Assembly (NCBI GenBank): GCA_035946735.1
Contig: DASYYZ010000098.1
Coordinates: 62,001 to 126,000, forward strand
DNA from: Gp13-AA77 sp035946735
GTDB taxonomy: Bacteria; Acidobacteriota; Terriglobia; UBA7540
Length of the DNA: 64,000 nt
Direction: 5' to 3'
The notes under the pieces: model-generated
Seen by the model: the letters and a program-made list of their open reading frames with translations, nothing else
What the model was told of the DNA's origin: nothing
Databases searched by the model: none
Made by a program: the position numbers and the translations under genes
Shown here: one piece after another, positions 34,147 to 43,610 of the stretch
How positions within the stretch are numbered: position 1 is the stretch's first letter
Layout: every line of letters begins with the position of its first letter

Positions 34147-35349
34147 CTAGCGCACTTCCAGGTAGTCCCGATCCGGAAGCTTGGGGAATGGCGCGTGGGG
34201 CTCTGTCTGGTACCAGAAGGCAGTGGAAGCGATGTCATCCTGCAAAGGCAGGTAGCGCCAGCCGGACCGCCAACCGAGCGCTTGAATGGTAACCTTCAGA
34301 TCCTTCTCGAACCGGATCGGGTCCATGATGTGCCAGCGGTACAAGCCGAAGCGCTCCTGCGAGTCGTAGTGGCCGTCAGGTTTGATCACCTGCGCGAGGC
34401 CGGTGTAAGGCGTAGTGAACTCCGTGTAGTGGTACTCCCCGCGAGGCAATTGCCCGGGAATGAGGTCGAACGGAAAGGTGGCCGGAGGGCCGGAATCGAA
34501 GTCGTAGGAGCCGCAGAAATAATCCTCGGTGCCAGTCCCGTTGATGGTGGGAAACTTGCCGTCTCCATCGATGAAGAACTTGATTTCGCCCTCGCCCCAC
34601 CAGCCATTATTGTGAACGCCCCAGGCAAGGTAGGTGCCCACATACTGTCCCCAGCCCTTCACGCCGTCCAGGATCACGTGATCGGTCTTGTAGGGCAGCG
34701 GGTTCGACCGGCGGAATTGCGCGTGGAAGTAGGCGGCATCCTCGGGAACGTCCGTGAGCGTGTAGTCGACTTGGTAGTAGATGGTCATCGCCTCGTCGGC
34801 GATATTCTCGAGAGTGATCTTGGCTGACCTACGGAAGGGCATCTGCCAATACGAATTGAGCCCGCTTCCCGGGTTCACGCAGACGGCCAGCGACGAAACC
34901 TGCGCGTAGCGGTTCCACCCGTTCGCGAAGAAGTCGCCCACCGGAACTTCAACTGAAGGGTCGGTCTCGCCGTCCCAGTACATCCGCAGGATCGTGTACC
35001 GGAAGTTGCCGGCGGGGGTCATCCAGATGTGCTGGATCGCGCCGGGACCTTGAATCTGCGCCACTGTAAATGTGGTCTTAGGCTCTATCTTGATCGACGG
35101 CGATATCTTCCAGCCCTGGCCCAGGTCGCGCGCGGCTTGGGCGCCCGTCCCGGTGGTGGCCATCCCGCCCCGGCCCTTTTCCCCACTCAAGTTCTCGGGA
35201 CTGATCGACCGCGCCTTCGCGTGAGAAAGGCGTGACAACGTTCCCATACTCTGGTTGAGACCATCGTAGGAAGAAGTTTGGGCGGCGGCAGTCTGAGCCG
35301 CGAGCGCGGCCGCAACCAGCACGGACAGCATCCAGCAGCGCGTCTTCAT
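34147..35349 (-). CDS. DUF2961 / GH172-family protein, copy 1
   Basis: A 400-residue exported protein of glycoside hydrolase family 172. Start ATG 35349 with AAAGGAG upstream; residues 1-24 are a signal peptide ending in Ala-rich QTAAAQ. Signature segments: GPGAIQHIWMT, RMYWDGETDPSVEVPVGDFFANG (shortened here), ALLxVNPGSGLNSYWQMPF-like region, GEGEIKFFIDGD and NGTGTEDYFCGSYDF with the conserved Glu-Asp pair. Characterised GH172 enzymes act on fructofuranosides and D-arabinofuranosides. It is the last gene of a minus-strand run behind a TonB receptor, a second GH172 gene and a multiheme cytochrome. It is homologous to the copy at 37114-38295. Confidence 0.9.
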   Translation of the reverse strand: MKTRCWMLSVLVAAALAAQTAAAQTSSYDGLNQSMGTLSRLSHAKARSISPENLSGEKGRGGMATTGTGAQAARDLGQGWKISPSIKIEPKTTFTVAQIQGPGAIQHIWMTPAGNFRYTILRMYWDGETDPSVEVPVGDFFANGWNRYAQVSSLAVCVNPGSGLNSYWQMPFRRSAKITLENIADEAMTIYYQVDYTLTDVPEDAAYFHAQFRRSNPLPYKTDHVILDGVKGWGQYVGTYLAWGVHNNGWWGEGEIKFFIDGDGKFPTINGTGTEDYFCGSYDFDSGPPATFPFDLIPGQLPRGEYHYTEFTTPYTGLAQVIKPDGHYDSQERFGLYRWHIMDPIRFEKDLKVTIQALGWRSGWRYLPLQDDIASTAFWYQTEPHAPFPKLPDRDYLEVR

Positions 35350-35441
35350 AGTCGGTATCTCCTTTGTGGTCGAAGAGCCTTGTCTAATGCGCAGTCTTGT
35401 TCTACTTCTCGGAGTCGCGCCTCTGACGAAAGCCCGCCGAC

Positions 35442-37034
35442 TCAATTGAATTTCTGTGCGCCCATTTGCGCCGCGACAGTTCCCGGAAAAGCTTGCCGGT
35501 ATCGCTCGCGCGTCCGGCGCGCCATCTCCGTATTGCCGAGCTCGGAATAAATCTCTCTCAAGTCTTCGTACGGTTCGCGCTGGAGCGGGTCGAGCTGGAG
35601 CGCCTTTTCGAGGTACTCGACGGCTTTCTGGTTGTCATGCGCGGCGCGCAAGGCAGCGGCGGCGTGAATATAGTGCCTGGCCACATCGGGCTCCACTCTG
35701 ATAGCTTGCTCGTATACCGCGGCTGAGTGCTCGTTATCACCCACGTTGAACAGAACCTCGCCGATGTCGCTGATCACTGCGACGTCATCCTCGAACTTGG
35801 ACCAGCAGGACAGCAGAAGCTTCATGCCTGCCAGCGTCAGGCTCTTGGATCGCAGCTTCTCTCCAACCTCGACGTCGGCCAGGCCCAGATTGCGCGTCGA
35901 GAACTCCGCCGGCGATTCGTGCCAGGGGACGAGTTTCCGTTCTTCGACGGGCGCCTCGGCAACGTTCTCCGGCGGCGGTCTTCGCGCGATGCGGTGGTCG
36001 ACGAACGTAGTGTGAGCGCCGTCTGTAACTTCGCGTTGCGGCATATGACATCCAATGCAGTCTTGATTAGACTTGGCGTGCGTCTTGAGCAGCGTTGGTC
36101 CGTGGCAGGAGAGGCATCGGTCTCGATAGTAGGTCTTGGGGTCGGAGAGTCGCTGATGCGGGTCGTGGCAGGTTCCACACCACAGCTTGCCCGCGCTCTG
36201 CCGCGAACACTGGCTCAGCGCCAGCTCCTGAGACTGGCTGATTACTTTGAAGGGAATCGGTCTTGAGGCGTCGAGTGACCCGTCGAAGACGTAGACCGAA
36301 AATACATCTTCCAGGTTTTGACCGGGGCGGAAGTCGGAAATCTTCAGGCCCGGGTTGGCAACGCGCGACTCGCCACTGAGATGGCATTGCTCGCACACGC
36401 TGTCACGAGCTCGAGCGGGTAGTTTGGCGGGATTCACGATCGAGCCGGGAACGGGATTGCGCAAATGCGCCTCGACCGGGCCGTGGCAGCGTTCGCAGTC
36501 TATTCCTTCCGACTCAAAAGGTGGATCCTGGTAGCTGTTCAGAGTGGCCGGCTTGGGCCGAGCCTGACCTGCATGACAGAACAGGCACTCAGGCGTGACA
36601 GGCCGCGAAAAGTTCGGGGTGTTGGAGTTTTCGTAGCCGGGCGCCAGGCCCCAACCGCGCCCTGGGTAGTAGCAGAAGGGCGATTGAAAGAGGTGTCCTT
36701 TAAGCTCGATCAGGTAACCGACGGCGTGTACTCCGGATCCGATGGCGTAGTTCGCCTGATATTCTTCGGCCGAACCGTTCCGCTCGACCCGCTGCACTAT
36801 GCCGGAGCCGGTGAGGGTTGCAAGAAACTTGGAGCCCGATCGTGAATTCGTGAACTCCCCTCGAGGCTCAGGCCGGACCGGACCAAGCGAATGGGCCATC
36901 GGGCTAGCGGAGTACACGGCAACCTCCTTGGGGTGGCACTGGGCGCAAGGGGAAGCACACAAAGCTGGCAACGTCGCCAAATTGACGATTAGAGCGGTCA
37001 GACCTGCTTTATTCCATAGGAAAGCCACTGGCAT
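35442..37034 (-). CDS. Heptaheme cytochrome c with C-terminal TPR domain
   Basis: A 530-residue exported protein. An N-terminal hydrophobic segment (about 8-26) is directly followed by the first heme motif. Seven CxxCH motifs can be read: CAQCH, CLFCH, CERCH, CEQCH, CGTCH, CLSCH and CIGCH, all in the first 330 residues. From about 390 on there are tetratricopeptide repeats (VGDNEHSAAVYEQAIRVEPD, NQKAVEYLEKALQLDPLQRE). Such multiheme/TPR proteins carry electrons in the periplasm, with TPRs binding partners. Its place between two GH172 genes, 92 and 79 nt from each, on one strand, is unexpected for a sugar locus. Confidence 0.9.
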   Translation of the reverse strand: MPVAFLWNKAGLTALIVNLATLPALCASPCAQCHPKEVAVYSASPMAHSLGPVRPEPRGEFTNSRSGSKFLATLTGSGIVQRVERNGSAEEYQANYAIGSGVHAVGYLIELKGHLFQSPFCYYPGRGWGLAPGYENSNTPNFSRPVTPECLFCHAGQARPKPATLNSYQDPPFESEGIDCERCHGPVEAHLRNPVPGSIVNPAKLPARARDSVCEQCHLSGESRVANPGLKISDFRPGQNLEDVFSVYVFDGSLDASRPIPFKVISQSQELALSQCSRQSAGKLWCGTCHDPHQRLSDPKTYYRDRCLSCHGPTLLKTHAKSNQDCIGCHMPQREVTDGAHTTFVDHRIARRPPPENVAEAPVEERKLVPWHESPAEFSTRNLGLADVEVGEKLRSKSLTLAGMKLLLSCWSKFEDDVAVISDIGEVLFNVGDNEHSAAVYEQAIRVEPDVARHYIHAAAALRAAHDNQKAVEYLEKALQLDPLQREPYEDLREIYSELGNTEMARRTRERYRQAFPGTVAAQMGAQKFN

Positions 37035-37113
37035 TAGATGCCGGTCTGGACGGCCCCGTCAGCGCCAACTCCAAGGGATTCACTGGACGCGCTTCGTCGG
37101 GATCAAAAGATCC

Positions 37114-38295
37114 TCACCTGGGCCACCTTTCGGACAAAGGAGGCAACTTAGGAAACTCTGCGTGCGGTTCGGTTTGATACCAGTAAGCCACCGAGGATAC
37201 GTCGTCGGCCAGGGGTTGGTATTTTCCGTTGGGCCACCAGCCTAGCGCCTGAATCGCCACCCGCAGATCGTGGTTGAAAGTGATGGGATCCATGATATGC
37301 CAACGGTACAGACTCCATTTCGTCGGACCATTTTCGTTCGCGTGCCTCAACGTACAGCCGGTGTACGGACCGCTGTAGATCTCAGGGAATCCGTAACTGC
37401 CGCAGAAGTAGTCTTCGGTTCCGGTCCCGTTGATGGTGGGAAATTTCGTATCTCCATCAATGAAGAACTTCATCTCACCCTCGCCGAACCAGCCGTCGGA
37501 GAGCTGAGCCCAGGCGAGAAATGTCCCCACGTAACGCCCCTTGCCTTTAACCCCCTCCAGGAGGATGTGCAAAGGGGCAGATCTGTCGGTAACTGCCCGC
37601 CGCCACTGAGCGTGGAAGTAGCCCGTGTTGGCCGGCGTCTCCGTGACGGAGTATGTGATCTGATAGGTCATCAACGTCAGGTCCTTGTCCGATTCATTGG
37701 TGAAGGTAACTCTTGCGTGCTTACCAAACGGCATAGGCCAGTAGCAATTCAGAGCGGACATGGGATTGACCACCACCGCCAAAGAATTGACTCGCGCAAA
37801 AATATCATGCCCCACCGCGAAGAAGTCCGTCATTGGCACTTCTATGGATGGGGTCGCCTCTCCGTCCCAATAGAAGCGCAGAACGCAGGCGCGGCCGTTG
37901 TCTTTCCAATCGGTCTCCGTGGCCATCCAGATGTGCTCGATGATCCCGGGACCGTCCACATCCATGATGGTCACCGTTTCGCCCGGCTTGGGCTTGACAA
38001 AGGGCCGTACTTTCCAGCCTTGCCCAAGGTCAGAAGCGGCTCTTGAGAAAGGGAGATTCGGGTCTGCAGGATTGGGCACCGCCATGCCACCCTTGCCCTT
38101 TTCTCCTGTCGGATTCTCGGGACACACCGAGCGCGTCTCAGCACCAGTCAGAAAAGGCAAGCTTCCCAAGCCGGCGCCCATTCCGCTGAACGGAGCCGCC
38201 GGCGGTCCAGGGTCAGCGTTGGCGGGCCTGCCTAAAGGCAGTGTCAAGGCGCCTAGCGCCGACCCCAGAAACTGGTTTCTCGTGATTCTCCTCAT
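37114..38295 (-). CDS. DUF2961 / GH172-family protein, copy 2
   Basis: A 393-residue exported GH172 protein. The N-terminus (MRRITRNQFLGSALGALTLPLG) is a Tat-like leader with an Asn instead of the second Arg pair; export could be Sec or Tat. Family segments: GPGIIEHIWMATE, LRFYWDGEATPSIEVPMTDFF, VNPMSALNCYWPMPFGKHA, GEGEMKFFIDGD and NGTGTEDYFCGSYGF, with the same Glu-Asp pair as copy 1. The end YWYQTEPHAEFPKLP closely matches copy 1 (YWYQTEPHAPFPKLP). Copy 2 lacks about 20 residues between the DYFCGSY motif and the WHIMDPI motif. It lies 173 nt downstream of a TonB receptor and is probably in its operon. Confidence 0.9.
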   Translation of the reverse strand: MRRITRNQFLGSALGALTLPLGRPANADPGPPAAPFSGMGAGLGSLPFLTGAETRSVCPENPTGEKGKGGMAVPNPADPNLPFSRAASDLGQGWKVRPFVKPKPGETVTIMDVDGPGIIEHIWMATETDWKDNGRACVLRFYWDGEATPSIEVPMTDFFAVGHDIFARVNSLAVVVNPMSALNCYWPMPFGKHARVTFTNESDKDLTLMTYQITYSVTETPANTGYFHAQWRRAVTDRSAPLHILLEGVKGKGRYVGTFLAWAQLSDGWFGEGEMKFFIDGDTKFPTINGTGTEDYFCGSYGFPEIYSGPYTGCTLRHANENGPTKWSLYRWHIMDPITFNHDLRVAIQALGWWPNGKYQPLADDVSSVAYWYQTEPHAEFPKLPPLSERWPR

Positions 38296-38468
38296 CGGTT
38301 TTCACCCAACGCAAATCTCTGAGATCGTGAAACTAAGGCGCCTTAGGACGAACCGCTGCCGGCGGTTTCCCCAAAGGGAATCGCCCAGTGTTTCATCGAC
38401 CGGGCAGCGCCTCACATCAGAATGCTCAGCTCAAAAGCTGCGCTCTGTGAAGCGGCCACAAAGTCGCT

Positions 38469-41400
38469 TCAGAACTGCAGCCGCAGGGTGAATTCCATGC
38501 GCCGCATCGTCGTGGAGTTGGCTTTGATAAAAGTGCCCTGCAGGCTGGTGATTCGTCCAGCCGTGGCATCGTCAATGGTCGTGTCGGGCTCGCCCAAGGG
38601 AGCATGGTTGAGGGCATTAAAGGCCTCCCAGCGGAATTGGAGATGAGTATCTTCCCGATTGAGAGGCGTGCTGAATCTGAAATCTTTCCATAATGCCCAA
38701 TCTGTACCGAACAGGCCGGGCCCACGGAAGCTGCCCCGTGCAGCATCGCCCCAGCGGCAACACTGGATCGCTTGTCCCGGAAACACAGGAGCCTGGAAGG
38801 CCGCGGGATTATACCATTCGGCTGTGGTCTGGTTGGCGGGGTAAAGGGAAACTCCCGGTATGCGGTCAGGTCTTTGTCCAAAACCGGCATTAAGTGTGGA
38901 TTGACTTCCGATCCCTGGTGAGAGGGCGAAGCCGTCCTCGACCACGGTTACACCATTGAATTGCCAGCCCGCCAGCAAGAACTTCTTTATCCCTGTAGCA
39001 TCGGAACCCCACTTCAGTCCCGCGCCATATGGTAACTGCCAGTTATGGGTCAAAGTCCAAACCGCCGCCCGATCTTGATTGGTGCCGACTCCATAGGAAG
39101 CTTCCCGATTGAAGGGATCGGTGGCCTGGTCGCCCCAGGCGAAGCCCGCGGCCTCCGTGTCCAGGGACTTTGACCAGGTGAACGCAGAAGTTATGGAGTA
39201 GCCGGCGGAGAAGCGCTTGTCCACAATGAATTGCATCGCATTGTAGCTGGAATTCCCACCGTTGTTCCTGCTCCCGATCCCCTGCGTCAGGCCGTACAAT
39301 TGGCAATAGGTTTCCCGGCTGCAAAAGCTCGCGGAGGGGTTAGATGGATCGACATTTGCGGCGTTTATGTTGGGATCCCAGGCCAGATCGGTCCCCTTGG
39401 TTCCAACATAGCCAATAGAGGCCATCAGATTGTTGCTGATCGAATGCTCGACGGTGAGATTCCACTGATCCACGTGTTCGGTGGGGGTATACGGAGGATT
39501 GTAGTATACGCTGGCGCCGTTGGGCACCGGCAAATGGCCCGATGCTGGAGCGCTGAAGGGGGCAGCGGCGGGCACAGAGCCTTGATCAAGAGGGAATATG
39601 GGCGTGTAGGCATTGGGCTGATTAACGCTTTGGGTTCCCGAAATCGGGAATACAATCGACAACGCCTGGAATGTGCTCGAGTAGTTGGTGGCGAAATAGC
39701 TTCGCCCCAAGCCAGACCGGATCACGGTCTTATCGGTTAGCTTGTAGGCTAGCCCTATGCGCGGCGCCCAGCCTTTGTGGTAGCCCCTGACGTTCGTGGT
39801 ACTCGAAACATTTCCGAGATTGGCCAGATTGACGTCGCCGGTGGACGGATCAAAGTTAGAGAGTCCCGCTGTCAGGGGAGTTTCATCCGGGCCGAAATAG
39901 TCCCATCGCAGGCCGTAATTGAAGGTCAACTTGGGAGAAACCCGCCACACATCCTGAACGTAGAATGCATCCCTCCATTGCCTTTCGTGAGGGATGAATC
40001 GAAACACTCCGCGCAGAAAGGTATCGGGGAGGCCGAGCACAAAACTCGCCGCTCCGAGCCCGGATCCGCTTACGTTCGAAGTCCCGGTTACCTGTTGATT
40101 AAAATCGAAATAGCCCGAGGTGTGGGCGTTGACCGTAAACAGATCTTCCATGTTGCGATGGATGTCCGCGCCCCACCGGAGCTGGTGATTCCCGTGCATC
40201 CAGGTCCAGTTATTCACACCTTGCCACACATCAATGATGTCCAGGCGAGGGAGCGCCACATTATTTGGGCCGGGGCCCTCTTCAAAGCCGCCTGTCGGGC
40301 CTCCAATCGTAAACCCGGCAAGCCCACCCGTTATTTTGCCCCCCAGGTTGAGACCCGCGAGCCCCACCTGGTTATTCGTAGAGAGGTTTGCATCCGGCGT
40401 GTAACCCTGGAGATGCCAACGCAGAACGCCGCCGCGGAACTCGGCCAGCAGGTTACTGCCAAAAGTATGGGTGTAGTTCAACGCAACCTGGTCGTTATGG
40501 GTGGGGACGTCTTCCGCCGCCAAGCCACCCGTCGGCGGCCCGCCGGCCACAGTTCCAAAAAGCCCGGGAGTCACGAGGTGCGAATACATGTAGGTATTGC
40601 GAACGAATAGTTTATCTTTATCCGTTATGTCGTAATCGTAGCGCACATCAAATTGATCCGTCCGGAACTTCGTAGCCCCACTGCCCACATAGTTGATGTC
40701 GTAGGGATCGGAGCTATTCTGGATATTGGGGAGGGGAAGCAAATTGACCAGATTTTGGGACACCTTGCTAAGCCGGTCTGGACAGATCACGTTCAGAACA
40801 CCGTTGCACTGAAACTGCGTCCGCCCGGACCCATCGGGATTGCCTGTCGCAGGATCGAAAATAGGATGCGTCGCAGCAACAGCACTGAAGTCGCCCGTTC
40901 GAAACGCCGCGGTAGGCACCGTGGCCGTGAGCGAATCGTCTTCGGCCCGGCGCAGAAGTTGGTAGTCCCCGAACAGGAACATCTTATTCTTGCGGATTGG
41001 ACCTCCGAAGCTGACGCCGCCCTGGTTTTGATTGAACGGCGCAGGCCCCAGACCTAGGCCGTGCGGCCCTGTGCCAGGAATTTTCTCGGTGAATGGATTG
41101 GCGGCAAAAGTGGCTTTGTTCATGTTGGTCCACCACGCCGATCCGTGGATATCGTTCGTCCCCGACTTCGTGATGTACTGGGCGATCAATCCCGCCGAGT
41201 TGCCGAACTCGGGATCGTAGTCACTCGCCGACATCTTTACCTCTGATACCGAATCTTGATTAGGCGCAATCACAATCTGGTTACTGAAACAACAGGCGAG
41301 GTCCGTGATCCCGTCAATCATGTAATCGTTGGCGCCGAACCACATGCCGTTCACCGTAACCGACGTAGCGCCGCTCGGGGTTTCGCCTTCCCCGATTTGA

Positions 41401-41906
41401 AGGTAGTTTTCGATCGCTCCCGGAACCAGGTCGAAAAGCTTGGTCAGGTTGTGTGCGGGAGCCGGGAGGGCTTCAACCTTCTGTTGATCGAAGTCTCTCG
41501 AGACGTCCGTTTTTTCGGTCTGTAACTGCGGGGCTGCCGCGGTCACGGTGACCTCCTGGGTAACCGAGCCCAGTTGGAGCACAGGGTCGACTCGCACCGT
41601 GGAATCGACCTGAAGAGTTACATGCTCCTGGGTAAAGTGTTTGAATCCCTGGGCCTCGACCGACACGCTGTATTCTCCGGGGAGGAGATGAGTGATATTG
41701 TACAATCCTGCGCTATCGCTAACGCCCTTGGTAACGACTCCCGTGCGGACCTCGGTCACACTGACATTGGCCGCCGGGATCATGGCGCCGCTCGCGTCAC
41801 TAACGAATCCGCTGATCGCGCCCCACGTGGCTTGTGACCATGCGCGGTGAGCGCAAAAGCATGAAAGCAGCAGCGCTCCGAAAACCACATAGACGATTTT
41901 TTTCAT
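38469..41906 (-). CDS. TonB-dependent receptor, Oar-like, of the sugar locus
   Basis: An 1145-residue outer-membrane receptor. Signal peptide about 1-24, carboxypeptidase-regulatory domain about 27-115 (GAISGFVSDASGAMIPAANV), plug about 120-250 (VTVNGMWFGANDYMIDGITD), then the barrel, ending RRMEFTLRLQF with terminal Phe. It is the first gene of the minus-strand run receptor, GH172, cytochrome, GH172. Its promoter region has a TTGACA box (41979-41974), a 17-nt spacer and an imperfect -10 GACACT, with a LacI-like operator just upstream of the -35. The neighbouring LacI gene is 391 nt upstream. Likely substrate: an oligosaccharide processed by the GH172 enzymes. Confidence 0.93.
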   Translation of the reverse strand: MKKIVYVVFGALLLSCFCAHRAWSQATWGAISGFVSDASGAMIPAANVSVTEVRTGVVTKGVSDSAGLYNITHLLPGEYSVSVEAQGFKHFTQEHVTLQVDSTVRVDPVLQLGSVTQEVTVTAAAPQLQTEKTDVSRDFDQQKVEALPAPAHNLTKLFDLVPGAIENYLQIGEGETPSGATSVTVNGMWFGANDYMIDGITDLACCFSNQIVIAPNQDSVSEVKMSASDYDPEFGNSAGLIAQYITKSGTNDIHGSAWWTNMNKATFAANPFTEKIPGTGPHGLGLGPAPFNQNQGGVSFGGPIRKNKMFLFGDYQLLRRAEDDSLTATVPTAAFRTGDFSAVAATHPIFDPATGNPDGSGRTQFQCNGVLNVICPDRLSKVSQNLVNLLPLPNIQNSSDPYDINYVGSGATKFRTDQFDVRYDYDITDKDKLFVRNTYMYSHLVTPGLFGTVAGGPPTGGLAAEDVPTHNDQVALNYTHTFGSNLLAEFRGGVLRWHLQGYTPDANLSTNNQVGLAGLNLGGKITGGLAGFTIGGPTGGFEEGPGPNNVALPRLDIIDVWQGVNNWTWMHGNHQLRWGADIHRNMEDLFTVNAHTSGYFDFNQQVTGTSNVSGSGLGAASFVLGLPDTFLRGVFRFIPHERQWRDAFYVQDVWRVSPKLTFNYGLRWDYFGPDETPLTAGLSNFDPSTGDVNLANLGNVSSTTNVRGYHKGWAPRIGLAYKLTDKTVIRSGLGRSYFATNYSSTFQALSIVFPISGTQSVNQPNAYTPIFPLDQGSVPAAAPFSAPASGHLPVPNGASVYYNPPYTPTEHVDQWNLTVEHSISNNLMASIGYVGTKGTDLAWDPNINAANVDPSNPSASFCSRETYCQLYGLTQGIGSRNNGGNSSYNAMQFIVDKRFSAGYSITSAFTWSKSLDTEAAGFAWGDQATDPFNREASYGVGTNQDRAAVWTLTHNWQLPYGAGLKWGSDATGIKKFLLAGWQFNGVTVVEDGFALSPGIGSQSTLNAGFGQRPDRIPGVSLYPANQTTAEWYNPAAFQAPVFPGQAIQCCRWGDAARGSFRGPGLFGTDWALWKDFRFSTPLNREDTHLQFRWEAFNALNHAPLGEPDTTIDDATAGRITSLQGTFIKANSTTMRRMEFTLRLQF

Positions 41907-41950
41907 CGTTCCTCCCGTTTTCCAGCCTGATCCGTAATATCAAGTTGGGG

Positions 41951-41979
41951 AGTGTCTCACACATCAAAACGCCTGTCAA
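41951..41979 (-). promoter_or_regulatory. Promoter of the minus-strand sugar operon
   Basis: On the minus strand TTGACA (41979-41974) is followed after 17 nt by GACACT (41956-41951), matching the -10 consensus in 3 of 6 positions. The weak -10 would fit a regulated promoter. It starts the TonB receptor gene 45 nt downstream. Confidence 0.55.
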
Positions 41980-41986
41980 TAGTTTT

Positions 41987-42000
41987 TGTTATCGTTTCAA
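41987..42000. promoter_or_regulatory. LacI-type operator, site 1
   Basis: The plus strand reads TGTTATCGTTTCAA, which matches the symmetrical site at 47685-47698 (TGAAATCGTTTCAA) at 12 of 14 bases and carries the central CG of LacI-family operators. It abuts the -35 box of the TonB receptor promoter. A weaker relative (core TCGTTTCA on the minus strand) is at 42165-42178. The LacI gene at 42298-43377 is the obvious candidate ligand. Confidence 0.55.
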
Positions 42001-42297
42001 AAAGACGAATTTCGGGCTGGTTTTACTTGGAGCCTTAGGTTAAAGCACTCGCCTGGCAGCTACAAGGTCCTCTCCCCAATGGAAATAGCGGAGCCTAAGC
42101 ACGCTGCCGCGAACTCCACGCCATTCGCGGAGCTGCATTGGGACAGAACTATTAGCGGCAGGTTCTGAAACGAAATGACAACCTTTGCGGCCGAAAGAAG
42201 GCGAAGCGGCGGCTGAACACGCCCCTCAAATTTGCAGTTGGGATGTCGCTCGGTGGAATCCACACAAAGAGTCTGACGAAAAGGGCCGGCCCGGAGG

Positions 42298-43377
42298 TCA
42301 ACGAGCGGCCGGATCGTGTGAGACGAGCTGGTGGTCCGCGTCTGGTATTTCAGTGCAGCCGTATGGCGGCGCAGTAGAATCGCGGACGTGGAGCGTTGCC
42401 CGCAACGAGATGGGCCTAGGGTCTTCTGCCTCGGAGCCCTCTGCCGACTCTATTTTTCGCAGCAAGAGCTCCATTGCCGTTTTGCCTATTTCAGAAGTCG
42501 GCTGGGCAATCGTCGTTAACCTGGGCCGGAAGCTGGCAGCCCAATCGAAATCGTCGAATCCTAAAACGCTGACCTGTTCCGGGCAGGAGACGCCGCACTC
42601 GGTTAAGGCTCGCATCAGGCCAAGGGTCATCTTATTGTTGCAGCAAAAGATAGCGGTCGGAGGCTCGGCAAGACGGAGCAGCTCTAGCCCTCTCTCGTAC
42701 CCGCTCTGCAATCGAAAGTCCCCATGCTGGACGTATTCGTGGCGAATCGGAAGGTGGGCCTCCTGCATTGATTTCCGGAAGCCTTCCAGCCGGTCAATGC
42801 CATTGGAGAGGTCGAGGCGGCCCGTGATAATGGCGAGCCTCTCGTGACCGAGCTCGATCAAGTGCCGGGTGCCTTCAGACGCCGCTTCGAGGTTGTTCGT
42901 GACTACGGCCAAGCCCTTGAATCGAGGTGGGATGCGGTCCACCAACACTATCGGAAAGCGGCGCGCGGTCAGGCGATCCTGAAAACCCTGAAGGTCGGCG
43001 GGCGCCAGGATAACGCCATCAACGCGCCGCGAGAACAGAGTATTGAGGCACTGACTTTCGAGTCCCGGATCGTCGCTGGAGTTGCAGAGGATAACGGAGT
43101 ACCGCCGGGCTCTGGCTGCGGCTTCGGCACCCAGCATCAGTTCTGTATAAAAAGGATTGGAGATGTCCGGAACCACCATCCCAACCGTATGGGTCCGCCG
43201 CACTTTCAGGCTTCGCGCCACGTGATCCGGTTGATAATCGAGCGCCTCCATGGCAGAGCGGACGCGCTCCTTTAGCTTCGCACTGGGGGTTGCCTTCTCG
43301 TTGATTACAGCGGACACCGAGCCGACGGACACGCCCGCGAGTCTGGCGACGTCCCGCATCGTGTAAGACCTGCTCAT
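42298..43377 (-). CDS. LacI-family transcriptional regulator
   Basis: A 359-residue repressor. The N-terminal helix-turn-helix is clear (TMRDVARLAGVSVGSVSAVI) with hinge helix YQPDHVARSLKVRRTHT; the periplasmic-binding-protein-like effector domain follows (VGMVVPDISNPFYTEL, VILAPADL, VLVDRIPP, FCCNNKMTLGLMRAL, VLGFDDFDWAASFRPRLTTI). The effector pocket should bind a sugar. Related operators at the TonB receptor promoter and between isomerase and ABC transporter suggest it controls both. The C-terminus extends about 25 residues beyond the usual end. The product of a minus-strand gene upstream of its target, it is transcribed in the same direction as that operon. Confidence 0.93.
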   Translation of the reverse strand: MSRSYTMRDVARLAGVSVGSVSAVINEKATPSAKLKERVRSAMEALDYQPDHVARSLKVRRTHTVGMVVPDISNPFYTELMLGAEAAARARRYSVILCNSSDDPGLESQCLNTLFSRRVDGVILAPADLQGFQDRLTARRFPIVLVDRIPPRFKGLAVVTNNLEAASEGTRHLIELGHERLAIITGRLDLSNGIDRLEGFRKSMQEAHLPIRHEYVQHGDFRLQSGYERGLELLRLAEPPTAIFCCNNKMTLGLMRALTECGVSCPEQVSVLGFDDFDWAASFRPRLTTIAQPTSEIGKTAMELLLRKIESAEGSEAEDPRPISLRATLHVRDSTAPPYGCTEIPDADHQLVSHDPAAR

Positions 43378-43610
43378 CCTCTGATTTCCTCAGCTTCTAC
43401 CCGGGTTGCGGGTCGTCCCGTTGGCTTTTGGGGTTCCAGCACGAACTCATTTCTTGAGTCGCCACATTGCGAATGAATCACAGGCGTATAAATTATGCAA
43501 CCACTCACGGGGCCCCTCTCACGCAGCTACGACAGTACACATATAGTAAAGCACAGCCGGCCAAAGCGTCTACTTGTGATCGCAGGTTGCACAACTAGAG
43601 TTGGTCCCAC

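Noticed and set aside
42283..42292. GGGCCGGCCC followed by TTTT on the minus strand as terminator of the LacI gene
   Set aside because: The palindrome leaves no loop, so a stable hairpin of normal size cannot form; the T-run is only four bases.
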